From: Arenibacter hampyeongensis
GTDB lineage: Bacteria; Bacteroidota; Bacteroidia; Flavobacteriales; Flavobacteriaceae
NCBI RefSeq assembly: GCF_002909255.1
Contig: NZ_PIOB01000004.1
Location: 62,001-126,000 of the forward strand
Reading direction: 5' to 3'
DNA: 64,000 bases
The notes beneath the pieces were generated by a model. It was not told where the DNA came from. It did no database searches and saw only the letters and a list, made by a program, of their open reading frames with translations. Positions 1 to 7,902 of the stretch are shown piece after piece; the stretch's first letter is position 1; the number at the start of each line of letters is the position of its first letter. The position numbers were made by a program, and so were the translations under genes.

Positions 1-1605
1 AGCAATATCTTCATTGGTAACCTCTTCTTTGATCAGGGTCTCTCCAAGTTGCTGTTCTTCCAGCTCGCTTTCAAGCTTTGCCAATCGTTCCTGGGCTTCC
101 TTTATTTTGCCATACCTAATTTCGGCAACTTTTCCATAATCCCCGTTACGTTCGGCCCTTTCGGCATCCAACTTAAAGTTTTCAATATCGTTCTTTGTTT
201 TTTGGATGTCGTCAACTACGGTTTTTTCACTTTCCCATTTTGCAAAGATTTCATTTCGATCCTCCTTTAAATTGGCAAGATCAATATTTAGGGCCTTTAA
301 TTTTGAAGTGTCGTTTTCTCGCTTAATAGCTTCTATTTCAATCTCCAATTGCATTATTTTTCGGTCTAAAACATCGAGTTCCTCCGGTTTGGAATTAATT
401 TCCATCCTTAACTTGGAAGCGGCCTCATCCATTAAATCAATAGCCTTATCCGGTAAAAATCTATTGGTAATATAGCGTTGTGATAATTCTACCGCCGCAA
501 TTACGGCCTCGTCCTTAATTCTTACCTTATGATGCGCCTCGTACTTTTCTTTTATTCCTCTAAGAATGGATATGGCGCTTTCGGTATCCGGTTCATCCAC
601 TATAACTTTCTGAAACCTTCGCTCCAAGGCCTTGTCCTTCTCAAAATACTTTTGATACTCGTCCAGGGTGGTGGCACCTATTGCACGAAGCTCACCACGG
701 GCCAGGGCCGGCTTTAAAATATTGGCCGCATCCATTGCACCCTGACCTCCTCCAGCACCTACAAGTGTGTGGATTTCATCTATAAAAAGTACAATATTGC
801 CATCGGAAGTGGTTACTTCCTTGATTACCGCTTTTAAGCGTTCCTCAAATTCACCTTTGTATTTGGCGCCCGCAATAAGAGCGCCCATGTCCAATGAAAA
901 AATTATTTTATCCTTAAGGTTCTCAGGGATATCGCCCTGTACAATTCTGTGGGCCAAACCTTCGGCAATAGCTGTTTTACCCACTCCGGGCTCACCTACC
1001 AACATAGGGTTGTTTTTTGTCCTTCTGGATAGAATTTGCAATACCCTTCTTATTTCCTCGTCCCTTCCAATAACCGGGTCCAGTTTACCGCTATCGGCAA
1101 GTTCATTGAGATTTCGGGCGTATTTGTTCAAGGAGTTGTATGTGTCCTCTGCGCTCTGTGAAGTTACCTTACCTCCCTTTCTCAATTCGGAAATAGCAGC
1201 TTTAAAGTCCTTTTCGGTAACTCCTTGATCTTTTAAAATTTGCGCTATTTTGCTTTTGGATTTGAAAACAGCCAACAGCAAATGTTCTACTGAGACATAT
1301 TCATCCTCCATTTTTTTTGCAATAATACTGGCCTCGGTCAAGGTTTTATTGGCTTCCCTGGAAAGCATTATTTCTCCACCGGAAACTTTAGGGAAGCTTT
1401 CCAGTTCTTTTTCCAGGATTTGATTTAATAAGGCGGTGTTTACATTAAGTTTTTTGAGTAGAAAAGGCAGCACATTTTCCTCTACTTCGGAAATGGCCTT
1501 AAAAATATGTTCGTTCTCAATTTGTTGGTGGCCGAAACCTTGCGCCATCTCATGGGCATGTTGGATGGCCTCCTGGGATTTTATAGTGAAGTTATTAAAA
1601 TTCAT
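1..1605 (-). CDS. clpB: ClpB disaggregase, N-terminal 535 residues (3' end outside window)
   Basis: This is the AAA+ Hsp100 disaggregase that works with DnaK to resolubilise aggregated proteins in the cytoplasm. The reverse-strand reading frame is open from ATG at 1605 to the window edge. The Clp N domain comes first (MNFNNFTIKSQEAIQHAHEM). NBD1 follows, with Walker A GEPGVGKT near residue 200, Walker B LFIDEIHT near residue 275, and the pore/sensor region. The charged coiled-coil M domain covers about residues 400-530. NBD2 lies beyond base 1. The long M domain separates ClpB from ClpA or ClpC. The upstream region carries a composite promoter element that is also found in front of dnaK. Identity is near certain; only completeness cannot be seen. 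Confidence 0.97.
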   Translation of the reverse strand, partial: MNFNNFTIKSQEAIQHAHEMAQGFGHQQIENEHIFKAISEVEENVLPFLLKKLNVNTALLNQILEKELESFPKVSGGEIMLSREANKTLTEASIIAKKMEDEYVSVEHLLLAVFKSKSKIAQILKDQGVTEKDFKAAISELRKGGKVTSQSAEDTYNSLNKYARNLNELADSGKLDPVIGRDEEIRRVLQILSRRTKNNPMLVGEPGVGKTAIAEGLAHRIVQGDIPENLKDKIIFSLDMGALIAGAKYKGEFEERLKAVIKEVTTSDGNIVLFIDEIHTLVGAGGGQGAMDAANILKPALARGELRAIGATTLDEYQKYFEKDKALERRFQKVIVDEPDTESAISILRGIKEKYEAHHKVRIKDEAVIAAVELSQRYITNRFLPDKAIDLMDEAASKLRMEINSKPEELDVLDRKIMQLEIEIEAIKRENDTSKLKALNIDLANLKEDRNEIFAKWESEKTVVDDIQKTKNDIENFKLDAERAERNGDYGKVAEIRYGKIKEAQERLAKLESELEEQQLGETLIKEEVTNEDIA

Positions 1606-1640
1606 ATAGTTGTTTTTTTTGTGTTATTGTTTACTTTTGA

Positions 1641-1690
1641 AGTGGTAAGGGCAACAACCTTACCACTGTTTTTAACAGGACATAATGTCA
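1641..1690 (-). promoter_or_regulatory. clpB heat-shock-type promoter: inverted repeat plus -24/-12-like element
   Basis: On the minus strand TGACATTATGTCC (1690-1678) is followed by a 12-bp spacer and then TGGTAAGGTTGTTGC (1665-1651), which has the GG-N10-GC layout of sigma-54 promoters. A perfect 10-bp inverted repeat (1641-1650 and 1658-1667, 7-nt spacer) overlaps this element and could be an operator or a leader hairpin. No TAnnTTTG box is visible here. dnaK has the same arrangement with identical spacing (46929-46969). Which sigma factor or regulator uses it is inference. Confidence 0.5.
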
Positions 1691-1769
1691 CTTATTATTG
1701 AAATTATCGCGACAATTCGTCAGTATGTAAGTTTGGTGGGATTATTCGACTTAATTATAAAATTACGAA

Positions 1770-2165
1770 ATGGGAATATTTAATACGCTTTTTGGGAAAG
1801 AAAACAATAAAGAAAAAAAAGAAACCAAGGTGGCACCATGGATTCCATTAGCGTCAATTGAACAGTTGGAGAAAATAAGGGAAAGATCCAAGATCAAACC
1901 TCAGGCAATATTTAAGCACTCCACGACCTGTGGAATTAGTAGAATGGTTATGAACAGGTTTAATGAGGGGTATGACATTCCTGCAAACAGTTTGGATCTA
2001 CACTATCTTGATTTGCACAACTACAGGTCGGTTTCCAATGAGGCCAGTAGCATTTTTGGTGTTATTCATGAATCTCCACAGTTACTTGTGGTTAAGAACG
2101 GAGAGGTAGTAGCTCATGAATCCCATGGGGCCATTACGCAACTGGATATAAAAAAATACATTTAG
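1770..2165 (+). CDS. ytxJ: YtxJ-type bacillithiol-system redox protein (bacilliredoxin)
   Basis: A 131-residue cytoplasmic thioredoxin-fold protein of the YtxJ (DUF2847) family. These are monothiol bacilliredoxins thought to remove bacillithiol from S-bacillithiolated proteins. The key motif is HSTTCGIS with Cys54 as the single active-site cysteine. Bacillus homologues typically read TRCPIS, so the residue after Cys is Gly here instead of Pro. A basic linker (KENNKEKKETK, residues 10-20) precedes the domain. The gene stands alone between clpB (divergent) and a convergent lipoprotein gene. The start is the first in-frame ATG. A strong hairpin overlaps its stop codon. Confidence 0.85.
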   Translation: MGIFNTLFGKENNKEKKETKVAPWIPLASIEQLEKIRERSKIKPQAIFKHSTTCGISRMVMNRFNEGYDIPANSLDLHYLDLHNYRSVSNEASSIFGVIHESPQLLVVKNGEVVAHESHGAITQLDIKKYI

Positions 2166-2202
2166 TTTAAAGAATATCCTTTCTTTAAACTAAATGTATT
2201 TT
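2157..2202. terminator. Bidirectional hairpin between ytxJ and the convergent lipoprotein gene
   Basis: A perfect 18-bp inverted repeat (arms 2157-2174 and 2181-2198, 6-nt loop) is preceded by A6 and followed by a short T run. It could therefore terminate transcription from either side. The left arm includes the last codons and stop of ytxJ. Confidence 0.7.
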
Positions 2203-2241
2203 ACAAAATGTGACTAAAAAATAAGGTGGACCTATTTAGGT

Positions 2242-3429
2242 TTAATTGAAACGATGTCTAGTGACAATGCCTTTCAATTTCGCTTTTAGATCCTCTCCAG
2301 CATCATAAACCATTTGTTCGTTACTGGGGAATGGAACCGCAGATAATTGTAGCAAGGGAACCATATCCTCCTCAAGGGCACTTGTGTCCCCGTTATGTTT
2401 GGCATAAACGTGGTTAAAGATAAATTGACTGGACAAAGGGTAGGAATTGATTTGTTGTTGATTTTGCAAATCCAAAAAGCTAACATTTCCAACCACTTCA
2501 ACCGACTTCTGTTGGGTAAACTGATAAAAGTTGCATTTAACAGTTTTAAATTTATCAACCTTTATTTTATTGCCCAAACTGTCCTTTAAAACCTCTCCTT
2601 GTGGATTTGTCGCGTATTTGTACCCATCCTTGATCTGTTTTTCCTTAGAGATTTGTTTTTCCGTAATCTGTTCAGGACTTATATTTATGTTCCTAAAGGC
2701 TACCTGCATCTCATAGTCGTATTTAATATTTTCCAGGGAATTGGTGTGGTAAACCGTCCAAAGATCGTTTAATCCGTAGGTATTAAAATTTAAAAGTTCC
2801 TGTTCCAGGCGATTGGGGACTATTTGTTCCGAATCGTTGATCATGACTACCTGAACGTAGTCCAAACCTTTGTTATGGGCCTCTTCTATTTTAAGCTCGG
2901 TATCCTTGTAGTTGGGACTTAGTTGGCTTAAATAGGTAAATTGGTCAAAAGCTTTTCTAAAATCTTCCTTGTAGTTACCTGCGTTTAACAAGGCAGTGGC
3001 ATTGTTGTACAGATAGTCGGATAATTGGCGTTTCGATTTTAGGATTTCCTCATCGTAATCTTTAAATGCAAATCTGGCATTCCTATTTTCGTCATATAAT
3101 TGTAATGGCAATAAAGGTTTTATGCGTTCCTGAATTGATTTTAAGTTCTGATAGCGATTAAAAATAACTTCGTGGTTAGCAGGATTGTTGTCCTTCTTTA
3201 AGAATGCAATTTCTTGAAGTTCACGTTCGGTATTTTTCTTAAAAGCCTCTTCCAATAATTGAATATAGGGCTGGTTGGATTTCTTGGTCTTATTTTCGGC
3301 AATGTTTTTCAAGGCTGTATTTATGGCATTGCCATAATTGCCCGTATTCAGGGCTTCCTGTGTTTTTTTAACCCCTCCGCAAGAGATTAAAAAAAACAAC
3401 ATTAATGTGGTGAGTAAAGATTGTTTCAT
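2242..3429 (-). CDS. Hypothetical TPR-like lipoprotein
   Basis: A 395-residue exported lipoprotein of unknown function. The chosen start (ATG at 3429) gives a classical type II signal (MKQSLLTTLMLFFLISCGG, lipidated Cys17). An in-frame ATG at 3465 would place 12 extra polar residues before the signal, so it is less likely. Residues 20-190 are charged and helical with TPR-like spacing (phrases such as LNTGNYGNAINTALKNI). The C-terminal half looks beta-rich. No catalytic motif was recognised. It converges on ytxJ. The likely location is the periplasmic face of a membrane. Confidence 0.75.
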   Translation of the reverse strand: MKQSLLTTLMLFFLISCGGVKKTQEALNTGNYGNAINTALKNIAENKTKKSNQPYIQLLEEAFKKNTERELQEIAFLKKDNNPANHEVIFNRYQNLKSIQERIKPLLPLQLYDENRNARFAFKDYDEEILKSKRQLSDYLYNNATALLNAGNYKEDFRKAFDQFTYLSQLSPNYKDTELKIEEAHNKGLDYVQVVMINDSEQIVPNRLEQELLNFNTYGLNDLWTVYHTNSLENIKYDYEMQVAFRNINISPEQITEKQISKEKQIKDGYKYATNPQGEVLKDSLGNKIKVDKFKTVKCNFYQFTQQKSVEVVGNVSFLDLQNQQQINSYPLSSQFIFNHVYAKHNGDTSALEEDMVPLLQLSAVPFPSNEQMVYDAGEDLKAKLKGIVTRHRFN

Positions 3430-3542
3430 AACGTTTGATTTAAAATTATTGTGGACATAGTTCAATTGCTATGCCAAAATAGTTCTATTCAAAAACGTTA
3501 AACCCATTGGTATCGTACAAAAAAGAGCTGATTTTTTATATT

Positions 3543-4832
3543 TTATTTTTTCTTTGGCTGAAAAACAGGCAGTAATTTGGTGGAAACTTCCCCAAAACCA
3601 ATACGTACATTATCCTTTTGGCAATATCCGGTTATGGCCACTGTATCGTAATCTTCAATAAACTTTCTCGTTGATCCGTCTTCCAAGGTCAAGGGTTTTT
3701 CCCCTCGCCAAGTTAGTTCTAACATAGAACCATAGGTATCAGGCGTTGGCCCCGAAATTGTGCCACTGCCCATCATGTCACCGCTATTTACCTTGCACCC
3801 ATTTATAGTATGGTGAGCCAGTTGTTGCGCCATGGTCCAATACATATACTTAAAGTTGGATTTTGTAACTGTGGTGGCTTTGCCTCCTTCAGGCTTTATG
3901 GAAACTTCTAAATTAATATCGAATCCTTTTTTTCCAGTTTGCTGTAAATAGGGTAGGGGTTTAGGTGTTTGTACAGGACTGCCCACCCTAAATGGTTCCA
4001 GCGCGTCCAAGGTTACGATCCATGGAGAGATGGATGATGCAAAATTTTTGGCAAGGAAAGGACCTAGAGGCACATACTCCCATTTTTGGATATCCCTAGC
4101 ACTCCAATCGTTAAATAGCACCATTCCAAAAATGTAGTTCTCTGCCTCATCGACGGGAATGGGTTCTCCCAAAACATTGGCATCTGTAGTTATAAACGCC
4201 ATTTCCAACTCAAAATCCACTAATTTGGAAGGACCAAAAATGGGTTGGTCCGCCCCTGTGGGAAGGGTTTGTCCCATAGGCCTTCTAACAGCAGTGCCAC
4301 TTGGTACAATAGAGGAACTTCTCCCGTGATATCCCACAGGAATGTGCAACCAGTTGGGAAGAAGTGCATTTTCTGGATCTCTAAACATTTTACCTACATT
4401 GGTAGCGTGTTCCTTACTGGAATAAAAATCCGTATAGTCCCCAATTTGCACTGGAAGCTGCATTTCAATTTCGTCCATGGTAAAAAGAACAATACTCTTA
4501 TGGTCATCGTTGTTCTTCAAAACGTTGTTGGTGATATCGAAAATTTCACTGATTCGGTTTCTTACCAAACGCCAAGTCTTTTTACCGTCGGATATAAAGT
4601 CGTTTAGGGTATCCTGCAAAAATATATCATCAGTCAAGGGAATATCCTTAAAATACCCCAATTGATGCAATGCCCCTAGATCTATTGCGTAATCACCAAT
4701 TCTAGAACCAATGGTGATTATATCATCCCTAGTCAAGAAAACTCCAAAAGGAATATTCTGAATGGGAAAATCAGAATTAACGGGTACAGGTAACCATGTT
4801 TTTTTTTCTGGATGATTAGTTTTTAGTGGCAT
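3543..4832 (-). CDS. fahA: Fumarylacetoacetase
   Basis: This enzyme catalyses the last step of tyrosine/homogentisate breakdown, hydrolysing fumarylacetoacetate to fumarate and acetoacetate in the cytoplasm. At 429 residues it is full length for the eukaryote-like FAH family. It has the small N-terminal SH3-like domain and then the FAH barrel. The signature DFYSSKEHATNVG carries the metal-binding Asp and catalytic His. LFNDWSARDIQKWEYVPLG carries metal-binding Asp and further active-site residues. The gene is divergent from glyA across a 111-bp gap with candidate promoters for both. Other genes of the tyrosine pathway are not adjacent. Confidence 0.95.
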   Translation of the reverse strand: MPLKTNHPEKKTWLPVPVNSDFPIQNIPFGVFLTRDDIITIGSRIGDYAIDLGALHQLGYFKDIPLTDDIFLQDTLNDFISDGKKTWRLVRNRISEIFDITNNVLKNNDDHKSIVLFTMDEIEMQLPVQIGDYTDFYSSKEHATNVGKMFRDPENALLPNWLHIPVGYHGRSSSIVPSGTAVRRPMGQTLPTGADQPIFGPSKLVDFELEMAFITTDANVLGEPIPVDEAENYIFGMVLFNDWSARDIQKWEYVPLGPFLAKNFASSISPWIVTLDALEPFRVGSPVQTPKPLPYLQQTGKKGFDINLEVSIKPEGGKATTVTKSNFKYMYWTMAQQLAHHTINGCKVNSGDMMGSGTISGPTPDTYGSMLELTWRGEKPLTLEDGSTRKFIEDYDTVAITGYCQKDNVRIGFGEVSTKLLPVFQPKKK

Positions 4833-4869
4833 CTTCGAATTGTTAACTTATGTTTAATAAATATCTTAT

Positions 4870-4877
4870 CAAATATA
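4870..4877 (-). promoter_or_regulatory. Candidate -7 box for fahA
   Basis: On the minus strand this reads TATATTTG, a full match to the Bacteroidota -7 consensus TAnnTTTG, 38 bp before the fahA ATG. The best -33 TTG sits about 25 bp further upstream, slightly longer than usual. Confidence 0.35.
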
Positions 4878-4909
4878 TTATTTTCTTCCAATTAACGCTC
4901 TGCAATTTG

Positions 4910-4917
4910 TATTTTTG
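4910..4917 (+). promoter_or_regulatory. Candidate -7 box for glyA
   Basis: TATTTTTG matches the Bacteroidota -7 consensus TAnnTTTG and lies 26 bp before the glyA ATG, implying a leader of about 20 nt. No clear -33 TTG is seen at the best distance. Confidence 0.4.
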
Positions 4918-4943
4918 CACATTATTTAATAGAATAATACAGT

Positions 4944-6218
4944 ATGCAACGCGACAATCAAATTTTTGAACTAATTGAGGCGGAAAAAGAACGCCAAATT
5001 GATGGAATTGAACTAATTGCTTCCGAGAATTTTACCAGTCCACAGGTTATGGAGGCTGCAGGATCGGTATTGACCAATAAATATGCCGAAGGATATCCTG
5101 GTAAGCGCTATTATGGTGGTTGTGAAGTAGTTGATGAAATAGAGCAATTGGCAATAGACAGGGCCAAGCAATTATTTGGAGCGGCTTATGCCAATGTTCA
5201 ACCACATTCCGGTTCTCAAGCCAATGCCTCTGTATATCACGCATGTTTAAAACCAGGAGATACCATTCTTGGATTTGATTTGTCACATGGTGGTCATTTG
5301 ACCCATGGTTCTCCGGTAAATTTTTCGGGTAGATTGTATAACCCCGTATTTTATGGAGTTGATCAAGAGACTGGTGTATTAAACTACGATAAAATACAGG
5401 CCATAGCCACCAAAGAACAGCCTAAGCTAATAATTGCAGGGGCTTCTGCCTATTCCAGGGACATGGACTTTAAAAGGTTTAGGGAAATTGCGGATAGTGT
5501 AGGTGCCATATTATTGGCCGATATATCCCATCCGGCAGGACTTATTGCCAAGGGAATATTAAACGATCCGTTACCACATTGTCATATTGTAACCACAACG
5601 ACCCATAAGACTTTGCGCGGACCAAGAGGAGGCCTTATTTTAATGGGTAAGGACTTTGATAATCCTTTTGGGGTTAAGTTGAAGAATGGTACTTTAAGAA
5701 AGATGTCTGCTTTATTGGATTTAGCAGTTTTTCCTGGTAATCAGGGAGGTCCTTTGGAGCATATAATTGCTGCAAAAGCAATAGCATTCGGAGAAGCCTT
5801 GACTGATGAATTCTTACACTATATGTTACAGGTTAAGAAAAATGCTGCGGCAATGGCCAGTGCATTTGTGGAAAAAGGTTATAATATTATTTCTGGAGGA
5901 ACGGATAACCATATGATGCTTATTGATCTTAGAAATAAGAACATTACAGGAAAGGATGCTGAAAATGCATTGGTAAAAGCGGATATTACCGCTAATAAGA
6001 ATATGGTTCCTTTTGATGATAAATCACCTTTTGTTACTTCGGGTATCCGCTTTGGAACGGCTGCCATTACTACAAGAGGTTTAAAAGAAGATCAAATGAA
6101 GACAATTGTTGGATTTATTGATCAGGTGATTATGAATCCAGAAGATGAAAAAATTATTGAAGAAGTAAGGGAAAATGTGAATGCCCTAATGCATTCAAGA
6201 GAGTTATTCAACGCTTAA
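4944..6218 (+). CDS. glyA: Serine hydroxymethyltransferase
   Basis: This PLP enzyme interconverts serine and glycine while loading tetrahydrofolate with a one-carbon unit. At 424 residues it has the usual bacterial length. Visible motifs are the N-terminal [19 protein letters not shown], the substrate-site [17 protein letters not shown], and [13 protein letters not shown] with the Schiff-base lysine at residue 222. The C-terminal [13 protein letters not shown] is also typical. The ATG at 4944 begins the family's normal N-terminus ([18 protein letters not shown]). It is monocistronic, with a promoter box upstream and a strong terminator 13 bp after the stop codon. Confidence 0.97.
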   Translation: MQRDNQIFELIEAEKERQIDGIELIASENFTSPQVMEAAGSVLTNKYAEGYPGKRYYGGCEVVDEIEQLAIDRAKQLFGAAYANVQPHSGSQANASVYHACLKPGDTILGFDLSHGGHLTHGSPVNFSGRLYNPVFYGVDQETGVLNYDKIQAIATKEQPKLIIAGASAYSRDMDFKRFREIADSVGAILLADISHPAGLIAKGILNDPLPHCHIVTTTTHKTLRGPRGGLILMGKDFDNPFGVKLKNGTLRKMSALLDLAVFPGNQGGPLEHIIAAKAIAFGEALTDEFLHYMLQVKKNAAAMASAFVEKGYNIISGGTDNHMMLIDLRNKNITGKDAENALVKADITANKNMVPFDDKSPFVTSGIRFGTAAITTRGLKEDQMKTIVGFIDQVIMNPEDEKIIEEVRENVNALMHSRELFNA

Positions 6219-6230
6219 TAAAACTAAATC

Positions 6231-6271
6231 GCTGTCCATGAGGTTTAATGCTTTTTGGACAGCTTTTTTTT
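6231..6271 (+). terminator. Rho-independent terminator of glyA
   Basis: GCTGTCCA at 6231-6238 pairs with TGGACAGC at 6256-6263, followed immediately by T8. Confidence 0.85.
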
Positions 6272-6283
6272 AGATAAATCCTC

Positions 6284-6955
6284 CTATTCACTTAGGATTT
6301 GAATATCTCCATGTATAATTGTTTTGGTATTCAGGTCGTATATGGCCGCTTCCTCAGTTTGGTCATAATACATGCCCCAAAATCCAAAATAGTCATTTGT
6401 ATTATTATTGTCAGAAACAATATTCCTCAATTTGGTGTCGCTCTCCAAGGTATCTTCCTCAAATACAGGTATAAACATTTCAAATGGGGTCTCGTTTAAA
6501 CCTTTTGTATAATATAGGTTATGCTGAACGAGTTCCGTAAAGATGTTTTCTGCTTGATCTGCAATACTTTGATTGTATATTTTACTAATTAGAATAGTAG
6601 TGTCTGTTAAGGAAATGGTCAACTCACTAATGTCTACGTATAGAGTGTTGAGTTTTTTTAGTTCGGAATATGCCCTTAGGAACAAAATGGTCTTTTTGGG
6701 ACTGGATTCGTTGAGAGTACCCTGGTTGGGAGATATTTTGTTTAAATAAAACAACGATTCGTTCAAACTGAAATTACATTTAATATCTATAGTCAAATTT
6801 GCAGACTCTTTTTTCAGTCCGTAATTGCCAATACTGACTTCTGCATAATAATTCATTTCCAAACTTTTTTTAAAAGTCTCCAAACCTATAATATGGTCGG
6901 TGCTTTTATCCCCTATTTTTGAATTATTAAAAAATTCGTTTCCTAACTTAGACAT
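6284..6955 (-). CDS. Hypothetical protein with an inverted-repeat operator-like site upstream
   Basis: A 223-residue soluble-looking protein without signal peptide, membrane segment or cysteine-rich motif. I do not recognise the family. It is acidic and Asn-rich, with alternating hydrophobic stretches suggesting a mixed alpha/beta fold. It is the last of five minus-strand genes (6.3-11.6 kb). A near-perfect palindrome 67 bp upstream (7022-7044) matches one upstream of the LytTR regulator gene, which suggests common control. The stop lies 12 bp beyond the convergent glyA terminator. Confidence 0.6.
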   Translation of the reverse strand: MSKLGNEFFNNSKIGDKSTDHIIGLETFKKSLEMNYYAEVSIGNYGLKKESANLTIDIKCNFSLNESLFYLNKISPNQGTLNESSPKKTILFLRAYSELKKLNTLYVDISELTISLTDTTILISKIYNQSIADQAENIFTELVQHNLYYTKGLNETPFEMFIPVFEEDTLESDTKLRNIVSDNNNTNDYFGFWGMYYDQTEEAAIYDLNTKTIIHGDIQILSE

Positions 6956-7021
6956 CTTGAAATAAATTTATTGAAAATCTAATTTCAAAATTAGCTTAAT
7001 GCTTTGTCCTTAGTTAAATAT

Positions 7022-7044
7022 AAACCTTAGAAAAAGTAAGGTTT
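7022..7044. promoter_or_regulatory. Inverted-repeat site, copy 1 (between response regulator and unknown gene)
   Basis: Arms AAACCTTA and TAAGGTTT form a perfect 8-bp inverted repeat around GAAAAAG. A second copy with the same 7-nt spacer pattern lies at 11701-11722 in front of the LytTR gene. The symmetry suits a dimeric activator such as the NarL-type regulator encoded next door. The assignment is inference. Confidence 0.5.
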
Positions 7045-7211
7045 CGATTTAAATGGGGTGTATTCATCGAAAAAGTAGACGATGAACGGTAAAAGGGTAC
7101 TTTGTAATGGGGAAAGGGGTGGAAATAAAGGTGTTTGGTGATATTTTTTAGATTTTCCGAATCCAGAGTCAAAAAAGATCTAATTGTATTGGTAGAAAGC
7201 TATAAATTCAA

Positions 7212-7880
7212 TTATAGAAATCCTCTGTTTCTGGCTTCATGAACCAAGGCTAAATCGTTTTGCTTTTCTACGCCAAATATAACTTTGAGCTGTCTTTTTC
7301 GATTTTCGATTCCAGCAAGTGAAAGATTTATAAAATCGACCATATCCTTGGTTCTTGTCCCAATGGATACGTGATATAGTATTTTTTTGTCATTATCATC
7401 CAATAAAAGATCATTGGATACTTTCTTTCTTATGGCCACTAAAGCTTTTTGACTATAATATGGGGGTGAGGTAATTACACCTTTTACCATGGCTACCAGC
7501 GATTTTTCGTCCACTTCCGATTTAACCATATAGCCATCGGGGTTCACATTTTTTAAAATACTGTTTATTCTATAGTTATCACTAAAGGATGACATAAAGA
7601 CAATTTTGGTATCCGGAATAACTTTTCTGGCCAATATTCCCAGGTCTTCTCCGGAATGAGGTTCTTCCAAATGGGTTTCGGTTAATTGTACATCCAATAA
7701 TAAAAGGTCATATTTAAAAGATCTGGCGGAATCCTCAATTTTTTGCTTTCCAGTATCGAAAGTATTGGCAGTTTCAACTTTAACTTGGAAATCTTCAAAT
7801 TCAGCAGCCTCCAAAAGATATTTATATCCTGTAGTGATCATTTCATGATCATCTATCGTTAAAATCCTTAAAGTTCTCAT
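7212..7880 (-). CDS. NarL/LuxR-type response regulator
   Basis: A 222-residue two-component regulator. The start at 7880 (MRTLRILTIDDHEMI) is chosen because upstream in-frame codons encode no receiver fold and would overlap the kinase gene. The receiver has Asp10/Asp11, phospho-acceptor Asp63 (LLLLDVQL) and a conserved Lys in GYMVKSE. A C-terminal helix-turn-helix domain (about residues 150-222) follows. It is NarL-like in layout but divergent in sequence, as is common in Flavobacteriia. Its start is 22 bp downstream of the kinase stop, so the two form an operon and a cognate pair. The target may be the inverted repeat at 7022-7044 (inference). Confidence 0.88.
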   Translation of the reverse strand: MRTLRILTIDDHEMITTGYKYLLEAAEFEDFQVKVETANTFDTGKQKIEDSARSFKYDLLLLDVQLTETHLEEPHSGEDLGILARKVIPDTKIVFMSSFSDNYRINSILKNVNPDGYMVKSEVDEKSLVAMVKGVITSPPYYSQKALVAIRKKVSNDLLLDDNDKKILYHVSIGTRTKDMVDFINLSLAGIENRKRQLKVIFGVEKQNDLALVHEARNRGFL

Positions 7881-7902
7881 TCTATTCGCAATTAATAATC
7901 TA

